Positions 1-9,560 are shown, numbered from the stretch's first letter. The stretch is DNA of 59,568 nt from an uncultured Verrucomicrobiota bacterium (GCA_903960845.1 CAJCCF010000484.1:1-59568); one strand, 5' to 3'. A program made the numbers and translations. Notes: generated from the sequence alone by a model not told the origin.

Positions 1-19
1 AGGATCGATTTCATAAGGT

Positions 20-940
20 TTAATTCTCCGACTTCATCACCTGGGCTTCAATATTCATGCCGACCCGCTCACTCCATGCAGCGAGCATCTTCTTGAACCA
101 TGGTCCAGGTTTGCCATCGCCGATGGGGATGTTGTTGATCTTCGTGCACGGGGCCATGCAATAGGGCGTGGTGGTGAGCCAGGCTTCGTCGGCGTTGATG
201 ACGTCGTAGGGTTGGAAGTCTTTTTCGATGAACTCCATGCCAAGCCCAGGCGCGAGTTCCTTCACCGTTTGCAGGCTGATGCCCCAGAGAATGTTGCGCG
301 TCGTTGGCGAGATGATCGTATTGCCTTTGACGATGACGAAATTCGATCCGGCGCACTCGGTGACATTGCCGTCGAGATCGAGCAGCAGGGTGATGGCGCG
401 CGGGTCCACCGCCTGGGATTGTTTGTCGGCAAGGAACCAGTGCAGGCGACTGCGGTTCTTCATCTTCGGCTCGATGCATTGCGGCGGAATGTGCCGGATG
501 GAAGGCGTGACCACATGCGTTCCATCCGTGAACAAGTGCCGCCACATGCTGAAGCGCAGGGGGAATGAATGGATGCAGATCGTCGGGGTCATCGGACCCG
601 AAGCTCCAGCGCTACCAGCATAGAGTGCGTTCTCGCCGGGTGTGACGAAATGCACGATGCCGATGTCCTCGTCGGGTCGCAGCAGTTTGCAGTTGGCTGC
701 GGCCAGTTCGTTGGTTCGCGCCAGCATCTCCTCAGGCGACAATGGAACCGTGATGCCGGAATACTTCAGTGATCGATACAGCCGCGCCACATGATGCTCG
801 GCACGATACGTCTGATGCCTGAACGTGCGCGTCATCTCGGTGAGTGTCGCGCCGAGCACGATGCCGAGATCGTAGATGTTCAGTTTCGCCTGCGAGGCTG
901 GCAGGAAGCCATTGGTTAAATAGACGACGGGTTCTGTCAT
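20..940 (-). CDS. Class IV (fold-type IV) PLP aminotransferase, branched-chain aminotransferase / aminodeoxychorismate lyase-like
   Basis: 306 residues, cytosolic (no signal). The family uses PLP to transaminate branched-chain or D-amino acids or to release pyruvate from aminodeoxychorismate. The likely Schiff-base lysine is about K159 in the segment IEPKMKNRSRL. The TECAGSNFVIVKG stretch carries the conserved Glu and the phosphate-side residues, and TTTPYCMAPC near the C-terminus matches the usual (T)xxPxxxxPv block. The start MTEPVVYLTNG is chosen because the family begins with this strand and its ATG overlaps the stop of the upstream gene (ATGA at 937-940). Longer in-frame starts lie inside that gene. 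It is the last of three coupled minus-strand genes whose first two products are exported, so the shared pathway is unclear. Substrate cannot be fixed from sequence. Confidence 0.85.
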   Translation of the reverse strand: MTEPVVYLTNGFLPASQAKLNIYDLGIVLGATLTEMTRTFRHQTYRAEHHVARLYRSLKYSGITVPLSPEEMLARTNELAAANCKLLRPDEDIGIVHFVTPGENALYAGSAGASGPMTPTICIHSFPLRFSMWRHLFTDGTHVVTPSIRHIPPQCIEPKMKNRSRLHWFLADKQSQAVDPRAITLLLDLDGNVTECAGSNFVIVKGNTIISPTTRNILWGISLQTVKELAPGLGMEFIEKDFQPYDVINADEAWLTTTPYCMAPCTKINNIPIGDGKPGPWFKKMLAAWSERVGMNIEAQVMKSEN

Positions 941-2481
941 GAGGTGTGAGGGCTTTGTTTGATGCGGTTCAGAATGTTGGCCGTGATGCGCCGGGCACGC
1001 GGATCCACACCCTTGGGTTCGGTGTATACTTTGGGCCGCACATAACCGGGCGGCTCGGACAGGCCATCGGCCCACCAGCAGGTGGCAGCGTTGAATACGA
1101 TATTCTTCTTTGGGCCGGGGTAGATCGTCGCAGCGTAAACTCCCGCGCCCTTCGGGCCTTTGGCGCCGTTCTGGGTCTTGCCGGTGGAGACAACTTCGAG
1201 TCCGGGAATGTCAGCGGGCATTCCCATCCATTCCCAGCCGACGAGACCGGGGATGCCTTCGCCGAGCTTCATGCCCGTGCCTTCAAATATCCAATGGTCC
1301 GGCATCGAGCAAACCCATGGTCCACCGCCGGTGACGGGCGGCGCGTTACGGGCGCCAATGAGGTCCGCTTCGCTGGGAGTTTGATATGGAAACTTTTTTG
1401 CTCCCGCCCACGCGTCTGCACCCGGCAGGCAGGGCCCGAAAGCATCGATCCGGCTAAAGATTCGGTTAGGCGCGCCGCGTGAGGATGGTCGCGGATCAAT
1501 GCGGCCCCAGCAGGTGTCGCCGGAGAAGAAGCAGGCGTTCAGACCCGAGGCGACAGCGGCCTTGAGATGGTCATACATTTCAATCGAGTAGTACTCATCG
1601 TGGCCGATGCTGAGAAATCCCTTCGCGCGCAGCAAGCCTTTCGCATCGGCGTGCGTGTCGAGATTGGAGATGTAACTGACATCATAACCATGCTGCTCCA
1701 GCCAGTAAGCGAAGGGGAACTCCCACAGGAACCATGAGCCTGAGCCGGTGGACAAGGGGGCGTCGAGAATCTGGCAATACTTGCCGTAAGGCCGGTCAAA
1801 GCTCACATCCACGCCGGGCCCGCAATACCACTTATCCTTACCGTCATCGTAAAGAGCGAACTGGTCCGGCCAGCGATTGTAAGCCTGCCAGGTGGTGTCG
1901 GAGCATTGGAAAAGAAAATTGGCCTGCCGGTCATCGCGCACGATGAAGATGACGTAACTCTGCCAGCCATCCCGCTCAGCGGTGAGCTTGCCGACATACA
2001 CTCCGCTCACCCAATCATCGGGGATGGTCAATTCGGTGCAGGGATCCCACTGGCACTCGCGCACACGATTGGGTCCGACGGGCGGATCAGGCTGCGTCAC
2101 GCCTTTGAATGAACCGAGACTCAACACATGCCGGCCACCATCTCCGCCGTAGTAGCCGGTGCGATAGATGTCGATCGTGAAGGGTGACGGTGGATTTGTG
2201 CTGACGTGAAAGCTGATCTTCCCGCCTGACTGCACACTCGTCCGCGAGCAGTAGCCCTCGATCCACGGACAGCGATACTTCGTCTTCGGATCAATCGCGG
2301 TCTTGGTCAGCATCCAGTCGCGCGTGCCCGGCTTTGCGTTCTCGCGCTGGATCACCTCCGATGGCGCAGAAACTGCGGAGAGGGAGGAACCACCGATCTG
2401 TGCCGACGCGACGAGAGATCCGGTCCTGGAGATGAACTGCCGGCGGTTCATCCGGGATGACTTTGGAGTGTTCGATTTCAT
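937..2481 (-). CDS. Tat-exported N,N-dimethylformamidase beta-subunit-like protein
   Basis: About 514 residues. A twin-arginine motif (MNRRQFISRTG) and a hydrophobic segment ending SAVSA indicate Tat export. The body matches the large-subunit C-terminal domain of N,N-dimethylformamidase: RTGYYGGDGGRHV, CSDTTWQAYNRW, a GHDEYYS motif and FFSGDTCWGR are typical family blocks. That enzyme hydrolyses a small N-methylated amide, but many bacterial homologues are uncharacterised, so the substrate here is open. Start: an in-frame GTG at 2514 overlaps the upstream stop (GTGA). I prefer the ATG at 2481, preceded by GGAAG at 8 nt spacing, which also places the Tat motif near the N-terminus. Another ATG lies at 2496. 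It overlaps the downstream aminotransferase by 4 nt. Confidence 0.8.
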   Translation of the reverse strand: MKSNTPKSSRMNRRQFISRTGSLVASAQIGGSSLSAVSAPSEVIQRENAKPGTRDWMLTKTAIDPKTKYRCPWIEGYCSRTSVQSGGKISFHVSTNPPSPFTIDIYRTGYYGGDGGRHVLSLGSFKGVTQPDPPVGPNRVRECQWDPCTELTIPDDWVSGVYVGKLTAERDGWQSYVIFIVRDDRQANFLFQCSDTTWQAYNRWPDQFALYDDGKDKWYCGPGVDVSFDRPYGKYCQILDAPLSTGSGSWFLWEFPFAYWLEQHGYDVSYISNLDTHADAKGLLRAKGFLSIGHDEYYSIEMYDHLKAAVASGLNACFFSGDTCWGRIDPRPSSRGAPNRIFSRIDAFGPCLPGADAWAGAKKFPYQTPSEADLIGARNAPPVTGGGPWVCSMPDHWIFEGTGMKLGEGIPGLVGWEWMGMPADIPGLEVVSTGKTQNGAKGPKGAGVYAATIYPGPKKNIVFNAATCWWADGLSEPPGYVRPKVYTEPKGVDPRARRITANILNRIKQSPHTS

Positions 2482-2510
2482 GGGCATTTCTTCCATGGGT
2501 GTTTTGAGTT

Positions 2511-4232
2511 TCACTGATAACGGAGATGCGCCTCCACCTTCTCGATTTGCACGGCGGATTTGACCGACGGCGCGCGCGATGAAACGCGGATGGTGATTTC
2601 ATTCGCGCCGGGCTTCCAGGCCTGGAGCGGCACCGCGCAATCAAGCCGTAGCAGGCGCTGCTGTGGATTGATCGTGTAGTCGCCTTTGCCGCCGGAAGTG
2701 CGCTGAGGCTTGGGAGAGAAAATCTGCGCATCCTTCCATTCCGCATCGCGCGTGGTGATGCCCAGGGGCGTGCCGTTGAATTGGATCTCAAACACATCGG
2801 CCTGATCGGCCTCAAACAAGATGCAACGCGCAGTGAGACTGGCCTCCGCATCGCGGGCAGGCGGCACATCGCTGATGTGCAGCGTGAACTTCGCCACGCT
2901 GTCATCAAGCTGCTTCGGCAGCGGCGCATTGTCGTTGCGGTTGAAGAAGCCATCAGCCCAGGGATAACCACCTTTTCGTTCCACGGCGAAGAACTTGTCC
3001 TTGCCCGCCATCGTTATTGGATCACCCACTTCCCTGTAGGCGGCCTGATGCGATGGCGGGCCGGCGTCTGAACCCATGGTGCGACAGACTTCAGGCGTGC
3101 CGATGGACCAGTTGAACGTTGCCACGCTGTTGGCTCCGCGTTGAAAATGATTGGCGAAGACGCCGCGTAAAAATTCGATCGAGCCGTAGCGGTAGCCATC
3201 GGTGGTGTGGTGATCGTCAAAGCATGGCTGGAGCTGAACATCCCTGCCGACGACCGCGCGGATGCCCTCGACATCCACATCCATCGAACGCGATCCGAGG
3301 CTGAGCACATCCACCAGATGCTGATCAGCCCAGGCTTTCAGATCGAACCCGTCCATGTGGCAGCCTTCGAGAGTTTGCGGCACTTTCGCCGCAAGAAGCA
3401 ACGGGCGTCCCCGCTGCTGCGCGACTTCCAGCAACATCAGGCGGACCATGCGCATGAACTCTGTGACATGCCCACGAAGCTCCCACTGATGACCTACCGG
3501 CAGACATGGGATGTGCCGCGAGAAATCAATCTGAATGCCATCCAAGTCGTAGCGCATCGCCAATTCGCGCAGGATGGCCACCTTGTGCTCGCGCAAACCC
3601 GGGGCGCTGAGATTCCACATGCCCTGGGGCCACCATGAAGCAGCCACAGCCCAGTCGGGATGCTCGACTTTGAGCGGATGCGGTTGCTTTGACAGGCCGC
3701 CCTCCGGCAGACATTCGACCTCGCTGATGCGATGATTCCAGAAGACTTCCAGCTTGCGCCGCCGCGTTTCATTCACGAGTTGCTCGACCCAGTCGATGCC
3801 TTCGCTGAGCCATTGCTTGAGCAGCGGATGATCCACCGGAGGTTCAATCTTGCTCGGATAGGAACAGCCCAGCGGACTGCCGCCGATGTCCCACCAGATG
3901 GCGTCGATCTGGCTGCCCGGCTCATCCATCTGCGAAAAGACCACGTCGCGAAATCTCTCGAATTTTGCCTCGCCATTCCGATGTAGTTTCCAGTAAGTCC
4001 ACATGGGATCATTCGCGTCATACTGCACCACGATGCGCAGCTTCCGCCGCTGCATCGCGGCGCGGTGATCCGCCGGTAAATCCACGGGCCGCGTGCCTGC
4101 GGCATGAAGCAGTGCCGGGCCCAACAGCGCTCCTGCGCCTGCTTGAAAAAATGCCCGGCGACTCACTGTCCTGACAGGCTGACCCGGCGGCGCGCAGGCG
4201 GGGCGGTGGTGGTGATTATTCATGGTGATCAA
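2511..4232 (-). CDS. Tat-exported TIM-barrel glycoside hydrolase-like protein
   Basis: 573 residues. A twin-arginine motif (VSRRAFFQAGAGALL) near residues 22-36 predicts Tat export. The middle of the protein (about residues 65-400) resembles the glycoside-hydrolase-like (GHL10 / family 10-like) TIM barrels: IDAIWWDIGG, a long EVFWNHRIS strand, and RYDLDGIQIDFSRH, where the Asp-rich strand is a typical barrel active-site edge. The C-terminal 150 residues look like a beta-sandwich. No catalytic acid pair can be assigned with confidence, so hydrolase activity is inferred. It is the first gene of the coupled minus-strand trio. An alternative start (MNNHHH) lies three codons downstream. Confidence 0.7.
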   Translation of the reverse strand: MITMNNHHHRPACAPPGQPVRTVSRRAFFQAGAGALLGPALLHAAGTRPVDLPADHRAAMQRRKLRIVVQYDANDPMWTYWKLHRNGEAKFERFRDVVFSQMDEPGSQIDAIWWDIGGSPLGCSYPSKIEPPVDHPLLKQWLSEGIDWVEQLVNETRRRKLEVFWNHRISEVECLPEGGLSKQPHPLKVEHPDWAVAASWWPQGMWNLSAPGLREHKVAILRELAMRYDLDGIQIDFSRHIPCLPVGHQWELRGHVTEFMRMVRLMLLEVAQQRGRPLLLAAKVPQTLEGCHMDGFDLKAWADQHLVDVLSLGSRSMDVDVEGIRAVVGRDVQLQPCFDDHHTTDGYRYGSIEFLRGVFANHFQRGANSVATFNWSIGTPEVCRTMGSDAGPPSHQAAYREVGDPITMAGKDKFFAVERKGGYPWADGFFNRNDNAPLPKQLDDSVAKFTLHISDVPPARDAEASLTARCILFEADQADVFEIQFNGTPLGITTRDAEWKDAQIFSPKPQRTSGGKGDYTINPQQRLLRLDCAVPLQAWKPGANEITIRVSSRAPSVKSAVQIEKVEAHLRYQ

Positions 4233-4593
4233 AGGTTGTTAGTCGGGATTTTGATTTTCCGGATTTTCCCAAGGAACACGAATGATGATGAACTCCGCCT
4301 GCCCAGCCAGGAAGCGTCAGAAACGGACAGCAAAGTCGCCGGCAGCGCTGCGCTTGTGAGTAGGGGTGCTTCATCCATGGGCTGGCTCTTCGACTTTGGC
4401 AGTGTCTTATATTACGGCCAGCCGGGAGTGCCTTTCATCATTGCTCCCGGTTAAGTGCGATTAAGTTCCGGCAGCCGTTCTCAATAAATCCCCCGGTTGG
4501 GCCATGCTTCTTTGTTCCAAACAAAGCGCCGGCAGTCAGACCGCCGCTTGCATCCCGGCGGTCAGCCTCTATTCTCGCCACCCAAAGATACCC
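4233..4593. other. Divergent intergenic region upstream of the Tat operon and transaldolase
   Basis: 361 bases without a gene, between the divergent minus-strand trio and transaldolase. It holds an 8-bp hairpin at 4539-4563 (GACCGCCG / CGGCGGTC, 9-nt loop) and a plausible sigma70-type promoter for transaldolase. Otherwise I see nothing definite in it. No short ORF here has a convincing start or composition. Confidence 0.5.
4548..4575 (+). promoter_or_regulatory. Candidate sigma70-type promoter of transaldolase
   Basis: TTGCAT (4548-4553) and TATTCT (4570-4575) are separated by 16 nt and end 18 nt before the transaldolase ATG. Match to the -35/-10 consensus is moderate. The 5' leader would be very short. 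It overlaps the right half of the 4539-4563 hairpin. Prediction by eye only. Confidence 0.3.
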
Positions 4594-5547
4594 ATGAATC
4601 AACTCGATCAGCTCAAGCAGCATACCATCGTCGTGGCAGACACTGGCGACTTCGAGGCCATGAAGGCCTACAAGCCCCAGGACGCCACCACCAATCCGTC
4701 CCTCATTCTTCAAGCCTCCCAGAAGGCGGAGTACCAATCTCTCGTCGATCAGGCCATCGCTGAATACAAAGGCAGCGCCCTCTCCAAACCGGCCAAAGTC
4801 GATGCCATCATGGATCGCATCCTGATCCTTTTTGGCCTTGAGATTTTGAAGATCGTCCCCGGCCGCGTTTCCACCGAGGTGGATGCCCGCCTTTCCTTCG
4901 ACACCCAGGGCAATCTGGACAAGGCCCGCCATCTCATCAGCATGTATGAGAAAGCAGGCATCGGTCGTGAGCGCATTCTCATCAAAATCGCCTCCACGTG
5001 GGAAGGCATCAAGGCTGCGGAAATCCTGCAAAAGGAAGGCATCAACTGCAACCTCACCCTTCTTTTCAGCCTGGCCCAGGCGGTCGCTTGCGCGGAAGGC
5101 GGCATCAAACTCATCTCGCCTTTCGTCGGCCGCATCCTCGACTGGCACAAGAAAAGCACGGGCAAGGACTACGCCGCCACGGAAGATCCCGGTGTTCTGT
5201 CCGTGACCCAGATCTACAACTACTACAAGCACTTCGGCTACAACACCGAGGTCATGGGTGCCAGCTTCCGCAACAAGGGTGAAATCACCGAACTTGCCGG
5301 TTGTGACCTTCTCACCATCAGCCCCGGTCTTCTCGGCGAGCTTCAGGCTTCTGAAGAAGTGCTCACCAGGAAACTCGACGCCGCCACCGCGAAGTCCCTC
5401 AAAATCGAGCGCATCGGCAGCGACGAAAAAACATTCCGCTGGCTCTTCAACGAAGACGCCATGGCCACCGAAAAGACTGCCGAAGGCATTCGCAACTTCG
5501 GCAAAGACATCGTGAAACTCGAAAAAATGATCGAGGCCGGCCTGTAA
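4594..5547 (+). CDS. tal: Transaldolase (TalB type)
   Basis: 317 residues, the same length as the Escherichia coli TalB type. It transfers a dihydroxyacetone unit between sugar phosphates in the non-oxidative pentose phosphate pathway, in the cytosol. Recognisable blocks are [11 protein letters not shown] (catalytic Asp about 17), [22 protein letters not shown] and [15 protein letters not shown], which holds the Schiff-base Lys at about 131. The start at [11 protein letters not shown] is chosen by homology. An in-frame ATG 90 nt upstream would add a non-conserved tail. Single gene with its own candidate promoter and a strong terminator directly downstream. Confidence 0.95.
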   Translation: MNQLDQLKQHTIVVADTGDFEAMKAYKPQDATTNPSLILQASQKAEYQSLVDQAIAEYKGSALSKPAKVDAIMDRILILFGLEILKIVPGRVSTEVDARLSFDTQGNLDKARHLISMYEKAGIGRERILIKIASTWEGIKAAEILQKEGINCNLTLLFSLAQAVACAEGGIKLISPFVGRILDWHKKSTGKDYAATEDPGVLSVTQIYNYYKHFGYNTEVMGASFRNKGEITELAGCDLLTISPGLLGELQASEEVLTRKLDAATAKSLKIERIGSDEKTFRWLFNEDAMATEKTAEGIRNFGKDIVKLEKMIEAGL

Positions 5548-5571
5548 GCGACCTGCCAGTTCAGCCAATCA

Positions 5572-5601
5572 AAGGCGCGATTCCGGAAGGGATCGCGCCT
5601 T
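5572..5601. terminator. Shared terminator between tal and ftsZ
   Basis: A perfect 10-bp stem (AAGGCGCGAT / ATCGCGCCTT) extends by two G-C pairs and one wobble to a GGAA tetraloop. It is followed on the plus strand by TCTTGTTTGTT. It sits 25 nt after tal and 9 nt before the ftsZ stop. The T-rich side favours tal, but a stem between convergent genes may serve both. Confidence 0.8.
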
Positions 5602-5609
5602 CTTGTTTG

Positions 5610-7280
5610 TTATCGCTTCAGTCTCCGCTTCAAGCGCATCCAGGTAGGGACATCAAGGTCCTCACCGCCACCGGCGATGGCGGGCTCAGTGTCCTTGAAG
5701 CGTCCGCGATCCTGTTCGGTTCCAAAGCGGAAGGCGATCTGCTCTTCCTGAACGGAAGGCTTTTTGACAGGGGTCACCACATGGGCTGGCGGTGCATAAG
5801 CTAATTCTTCCGCAGGTGCAGGCGCGCGGGCGACGACGGCAGCAAGAGGGGACACGTTACGGCTGACCACGGGGACGGGGATGGGGATGAAGTCCTCGAT
5901 ACGAGGCCGCACGATTGGCTTCACAGTCTCCGCCTCAGGCTCCGGCTCGGGAGACTGGGCCACAGGTTCCTCACGAGCAGGTTCTTCAACACGGACTTCG
6001 TCTTTGATCACCGGAAGCTCGGGTTCGGACTCCTGCAGAACCACGTCACTGATGACCGTCAGGCTCTCAACCATCTTCGGTTGTTCAGATTCGGGTGCGG
6101 GTGATTCAACCACTGCTGATGTGGTGATCTCCTCGGCTTTGAAAAGCATCTCCATGGCCTCTTCAACAGGTGCCGGGGCAACTTTGGCCAGAGCCGGTGG
6201 TGTGACGGCTGCGGCGACGGCGTTGAGCACGGAAGACATGGAGGTCTCCTTGAGCGGCAACATTTCCGCAACGGGCGCTGGTGCGGCCACCGGGCTTGGA
6301 GGGGCCACATCGAGTGAACTGATGAGTGTGACGGCGAGGGAGTCACCCAGTTTGACATCGACGGCGACACCAAAAAGAATGTGCGTCTGATCCGGCACAT
6401 CCTTGCCGAGTTGATTCATGACGTCGCTCACTTCCAGGAGCGTGAGGGACTCACCGCCGGCAATGTGGACAAGCAGTGTCTTCGTCTGGTGCAGCAGGCG
6501 CCCCTGGTCGATGAGCGGGGATTTGAGAGCGCGCTTGAGGGCCTCGCTGCCGCGGTTTTGACCGCGTGCTTCGCCAAAGCCGAAGAGACAGCGTCCGCTT
6601 GAGGCGCTGAGAGCCTTGGTGAGGTCATCGAGGCCCAGCTTCACGAGACCGGGCATCGAGACGATGGTGGAAACGGCACGCAGACTCTGGGCGATCAACT
6701 GGTCAGCCTGAATGAAAGCCTTCTGGATGCCATCCTTCGGCAGGATCAGCTCACCCATGCGATTGTTTTCAAACAGGATCAGCGCGTCAGAGCTCTTCTG
6801 GAGTTGCTCCAGAGATTCCTCCGCCTGTTTCAACCGGCGCTGGCCCTCAAAGCTGAAGGGCATCGTGGCGGTGACCAGGACGAGCGCCCCGGTGCTTTTG
6901 GCAATTTCTGCTACGACCGGTGCCGCCCCGGAACCCGTGCCGCCGCCGAGACCAACACAGATGAAAACAATGTCATGACCATCAATCGCCTGGCGGATCT
7001 GCTCACGGGAGCAGAGCGCGGTTTCGCGGCCCAGCTCAGGATCGCCGCCGGCACCGGCACCGCGCATGAGTTCGACGCCGAGTTGGATTTTGACCGGTGC
7101 CATGGAGTGGTTGAGCACACGCACATCGGTGTGCATGGCCACCAGCGTGGCCTCCACACTCCGGTCCAGGGTGATGCGGTCGAGGACATTTCCACCAGCC
7201 CCCCCGACGCCGACGATGCAAGTTTTAAGCGCGGCGGGAGCTGCCTGCTCATTCAGGGAGTGGCGATCATATTCAACCAT
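5610..7280 (-). CDS. ftsZ: Cell division protein FtsZ, divergent T7 loop and long C-terminal linker
   Basis: 556 residues, against about 380-400 usually. FtsZ is the tubulin-like GTPase that forms the division ring. The GTPase core spans residues 18-322: GVGGAGGN (24-31), a NTDVRVL-like T2/T3 area, the tubulin signature GGGTGSG (112-118), PFSFEGQRR (141-149) and FENNRM in place of the usual IPNxRL. The T7 synergy loop reads [11 protein letters not shown] (210-220): the usual N-x-D-F-A-D becomes K-L-G-L-D-D, so Asn and the first Asp are gone and only the last Asp (219) remains. Residues 323-541 form an acidic, Pro/Glu/Val-rich, likely disordered linker. The tail [12 protein letters not shown] matches the conserved FtsA-binding peptide. 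It is last in the ftsQAZ cluster, 40 nt after ftsA. Confidence 0.93.
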   Translation of the reverse strand: MVEYDRHSLNEQAAPAALKTCIVGVGGAGGNVLDRITLDRSVEATLVAMHTDVRVLNHSMAPVKIQLGVELMRGAGAGGDPELGRETALCSREQIRQAIDGHDIVFICVGLGGGTGSGAAPVVAEIAKSTGALVLVTATMPFSFEGQRRLKQAEESLEQLQKSSDALILFENNRMGELILPKDGIQKAFIQADQLIAQSLRAVSTIVSMPGLVKLGLDDLTKALSASSGRCLFGFGEARGQNRGSEALKRALKSPLIDQGRLLHQTKTLLVHIAGGESLTLLEVSDVMNQLGKDVPDQTHILFGVAVDVKLGDSLAVTLISSLDVAPPSPVAAPAPVAEMLPLKETSMSSVLNAVAAAVTPPALAKVAPAPVEEAMEMLFKAEEITTSAVVESPAPESEQPKMVESLTVISDVVLQESEPELPVIKDEVRVEEPAREEPVAQSPEPEPEAETVKPIVRPRIEDFIPIPVPVVSRNVSPLAAVVARAPAPAEELAYAPPAHVVTPVKKPSVQEEQIAFRFGTEQDRGRFKDTEPAIAGGGEDLDVPTWMRLKRRLKR

Positions 7281-7320
7281 GGGAGTGCGGGTATTGAGGT
7301 TACGCTAACAAACAAAAGGT

Positions 7321-8535
7321 TTATGCCGTGACAGACAGAAGATCGGCCATTTTCCGCCCGAGCCGCTTGAGCGGTGACATGAAGGGCTTTTCCTGATCGA
7401 GTATCTGGGCATAACGAATCAGGCCGATCGGCGCCGAGAACTGGGGGTTCTCGAAAGTGGCGGTGACACCGCTGACAGGAGCCGAGCCGGAGAGCATCAC
7501 TTTCCTTTCAAACACATCCTGCGCGACCATGTCAATGCCCCTCAGCAGACTCGTGCCGCCGGTGAGGTAGACCCCGGCCGCAAGCCGGCCCGTGTGCCCC
7601 TTGCAGCGCTCCTTGACCTGCTCAAAGATTTCACGAATGCGGAGGTAAATGACCTCGTTGAGGAAGGCGCGCTCGACCTCACCGATCACGAATCCGTTAT
7701 CGTCTTCAATACGAAGCATTTCATCCGGCGAGACATCATCGAAGAGGCAGCTGCCTTCCGTGATCTTCACTTCTTCGGCGCGTTGATGGGGAATCTGCAG
7801 GGCCATGGCGATGTCCTGGCTGATATGGTCACCTCCAAGCGGCACGCAGCCGGAAGCTGCGATCATGCCATCCTGATAAAGCACGTAATCCGCTGTGCCA
7901 CCGCCGATGTCGATCATCAGGCTGCCTTGAGCCTTGGCATCACGGTTGAGCACGACCTGCGCGGCGGCGATGCCGGTGAAGACGACGTCTTCGACCTCCA
8001 GCGGCACTTCGCGCACACACTTCACCGCATTTTGCACGCGACCGCGCACGCCATGGATAATGTGATAGTCGGCCTCCAGCAGACGACCCTCACGGCCGAT
8101 GGGCTGGCGCACGCCTTCCTGGCCGTCCACGATGTATTGCCGGGTGACACTGTGCAGGAAGACATTGTCCTGTGAGATTGGCACGTTGCGCGCGATCTCC
8201 TTCGCCTCCTCGACATCATCCTCAGTGATCTCGCTTTGACCATCCGGCAGACGCCAGGCTCCGCGGCTGTTCAGGCTTTCAATATGGCAGCCGCTGACGC
8301 CGAGAAAAACGGTGCGGATCATCACATCACTTGGCTCCTCAGCCCGCACGAGTGCGTCGTTAAGGCAGGTCTGGACTTTGGCAAAGTCGATGATTTCTCC
8401 TTTGCGCACACCGCGTGAAGGCGCTGTGCCGACGCCAAGAATCTTGATCGTGCCGTCGCGTTTCGCTTCGCCAACGACGACGCAAATCTTGCTCGTGCCG
8501 ATTTCTAATCCTGCGTAGATGGTGTTCTTCGCCAT
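7321..8535 (-). CDS. ftsA: Cell division protein FtsA
   Basis: 404 residues. FtsA is the actin-like membrane anchor of FtsZ. The actin-fold motifs are visible: EIGTSKICVVVGE (phosphate 1, about residues 11-23), MIDIGGGTADYVLY (phosphate 2, about 207-220) and VYLTGGTSLLRG (adenosine motif). The SHS2-type 1C subdomain covers roughly residues 85-165. The C-terminus PLKRLGRKMADLLSV is a basic amphipathic helix typical of the membrane-targeting sequence. The start MAKNTIYAGLE is close to the first strand. It follows ftsQ by 6 nt and precedes ftsZ, consistent with cotranscription. Confidence 0.95.
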   Translation of the reverse strand: MAKNTIYAGLEIGTSKICVVVGEAKRDGTIKILGVGTAPSRGVRKGEIIDFAKVQTCLNDALVRAEEPSDVMIRTVFLGVSGCHIESLNSRGAWRLPDGQSEITEDDVEEAKEIARNVPISQDNVFLHSVTRQYIVDGQEGVRQPIGREGRLLEADYHIIHGVRGRVQNAVKCVREVPLEVEDVVFTGIAAAQVVLNRDAKAQGSLMIDIGGGTADYVLYQDGMIAASGCVPLGGDHISQDIAMALQIPHQRAEEVKITEGSCLFDDVSPDEMLRIEDDNGFVIGEVERAFLNEVIYLRIREIFEQVKERCKGHTGRLAAGVYLTGGTSLLRGIDMVAQDVFERKVMLSGSAPVSGVTATFENPQFSAPIGLIRYAQILDQEKPFMSPLKRLGRKMADLLSVTA

Positions 8536-8541
8536 GGTGCT

Positions 8542-9537
8542 TTATCGAACAGTGGTTTTAACTTTGGTGGATGAATTTAGGGAGGCGGTGACGGGGTCAC
8601 CCAGAAGTCCTTTCAGGTTGGGAGCGTCACGGAAAGTGACAGGCACATTCTGCTTCACGAGAAGGTTCAGCGTGGCGATGCGCCATTGACGGTGCTGCGC
8701 CTCAAGCCGGATGCGATCCAAGCGGGCGAACTGCTCCTGCAGATCATCCACACCAAAAGTGATCAGTGACGCATCGGCAAAGCTGGCGGTCATCTCGTAC
8801 GGTTTCTGAATGTCGATGGCGAGCAGTTCTGTATCGCCCTGTTCCAGGCGCTCCTGGCAATGCTTCAGCAGAGTCAGCGCGGACTTCACCTGCAGATCGG
8901 AAACTGTCATGCCCGGAAGGCTTTGCGTCAGCGCCTCATAGCGGATGACCGGCAGCGCCTGGTAGGCCGGTGTCAGCACCTCACAGGGAAAAGTCACGCC
9001 CTCACTGTCGATGAAATGGCCCACATCAGGCCTGCCAGAGATCATGCCCAGCCTGGTGCATTCCAGCCAGGCGACGGGCTGGCGCTGCTTCACCTCCAAG
9101 GCCAGTTTGCCCTCATAGTCGCGGGTGATTTTGACGGTGCTTACCTGAGGCAGGCGCAGCAGCCGATCCTGAATCTCACGCATGTTCACCGTGAGCAGAT
9201 TTGTGCCGGTGGTCAGTGCGCTGGTGCGGACGATTTTTTGCGCGGTGAGAGATCCCTCAGTTCGCACAACCACCTGTTTCAGGCTGAACTTCGGGTTGTT
9301 CAGAAACGATTCCCGCATGGTGATCTTCAGCAGCACCGCCAGGCAGATCAGGACAATGATGGCGGTGGCCCATTTGAACCCGCGACGCTTCATCTCCACC
9401 TTCTCCATTTCGCGAATTTTCGGCGACTCCACCTTCAAATCCACCTCGAGCCTCACCCCGCCAACCTTCCTTGGCTTTCTGGCCGGAGCCCTGATAGCCT
9501 TGGGTTTGAGTGCAGAGGTTGGAGCGCGCACGGGCAT
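8542..9537 (-). CDS. ftsQ: Cell division protein FtsQ (POTRA domain)
   Basis: 331 residues with a bitopic layout: a Lys/Arg/Pro-rich cytoplasmic N-terminus (1-53), one membrane helix (about 55-72, ATAIIVLICLAVLLKI), then a POTRA-like domain (FSLKQVVVRTEG ... VSTVKITRDYEGKLALEVKQRQPVAWL, about 84-155) and a FtsQ beta domain. FtsQ scaffolds FtsB, FtsL and FtsW/I at the septum. Identification rests on topology, the POTRA pattern and position before ftsA. The usual upstream murein genes (ddl, murB, murC) are absent; the next gene upstream is korB. The start at MPVRAPTSALK is the only good in-frame ATG before the helix. Confidence 0.88.
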   Translation of the reverse strand: MPVRAPTSALKPKAIRAPARKPRKVGGVRLEVDLKVESPKIREMEKVEMKRRGFKWATAIIVLICLAVLLKITMRESFLNNPKFSLKQVVVRTEGSLTAQKIVRTSALTTGTNLLTVNMREIQDRLLRLPQVSTVKITRDYEGKLALEVKQRQPVAWLECTRLGMISGRPDVGHFIDSEGVTFPCEVLTPAYQALPVIRYEALTQSLPGMTVSDLQVKSALTLLKHCQERLEQGDTELLAIDIQKPYEMTASFADASLITFGVDDLQEQFARLDRIRLEAQHRQWRIATLNLLVKQNVPVTFRDAPNLKGLLGDPVTASLNSSTKVKTTVR

Positions 9538-9560
9538 TGTCTAAAAGAGGTGGATGACCG

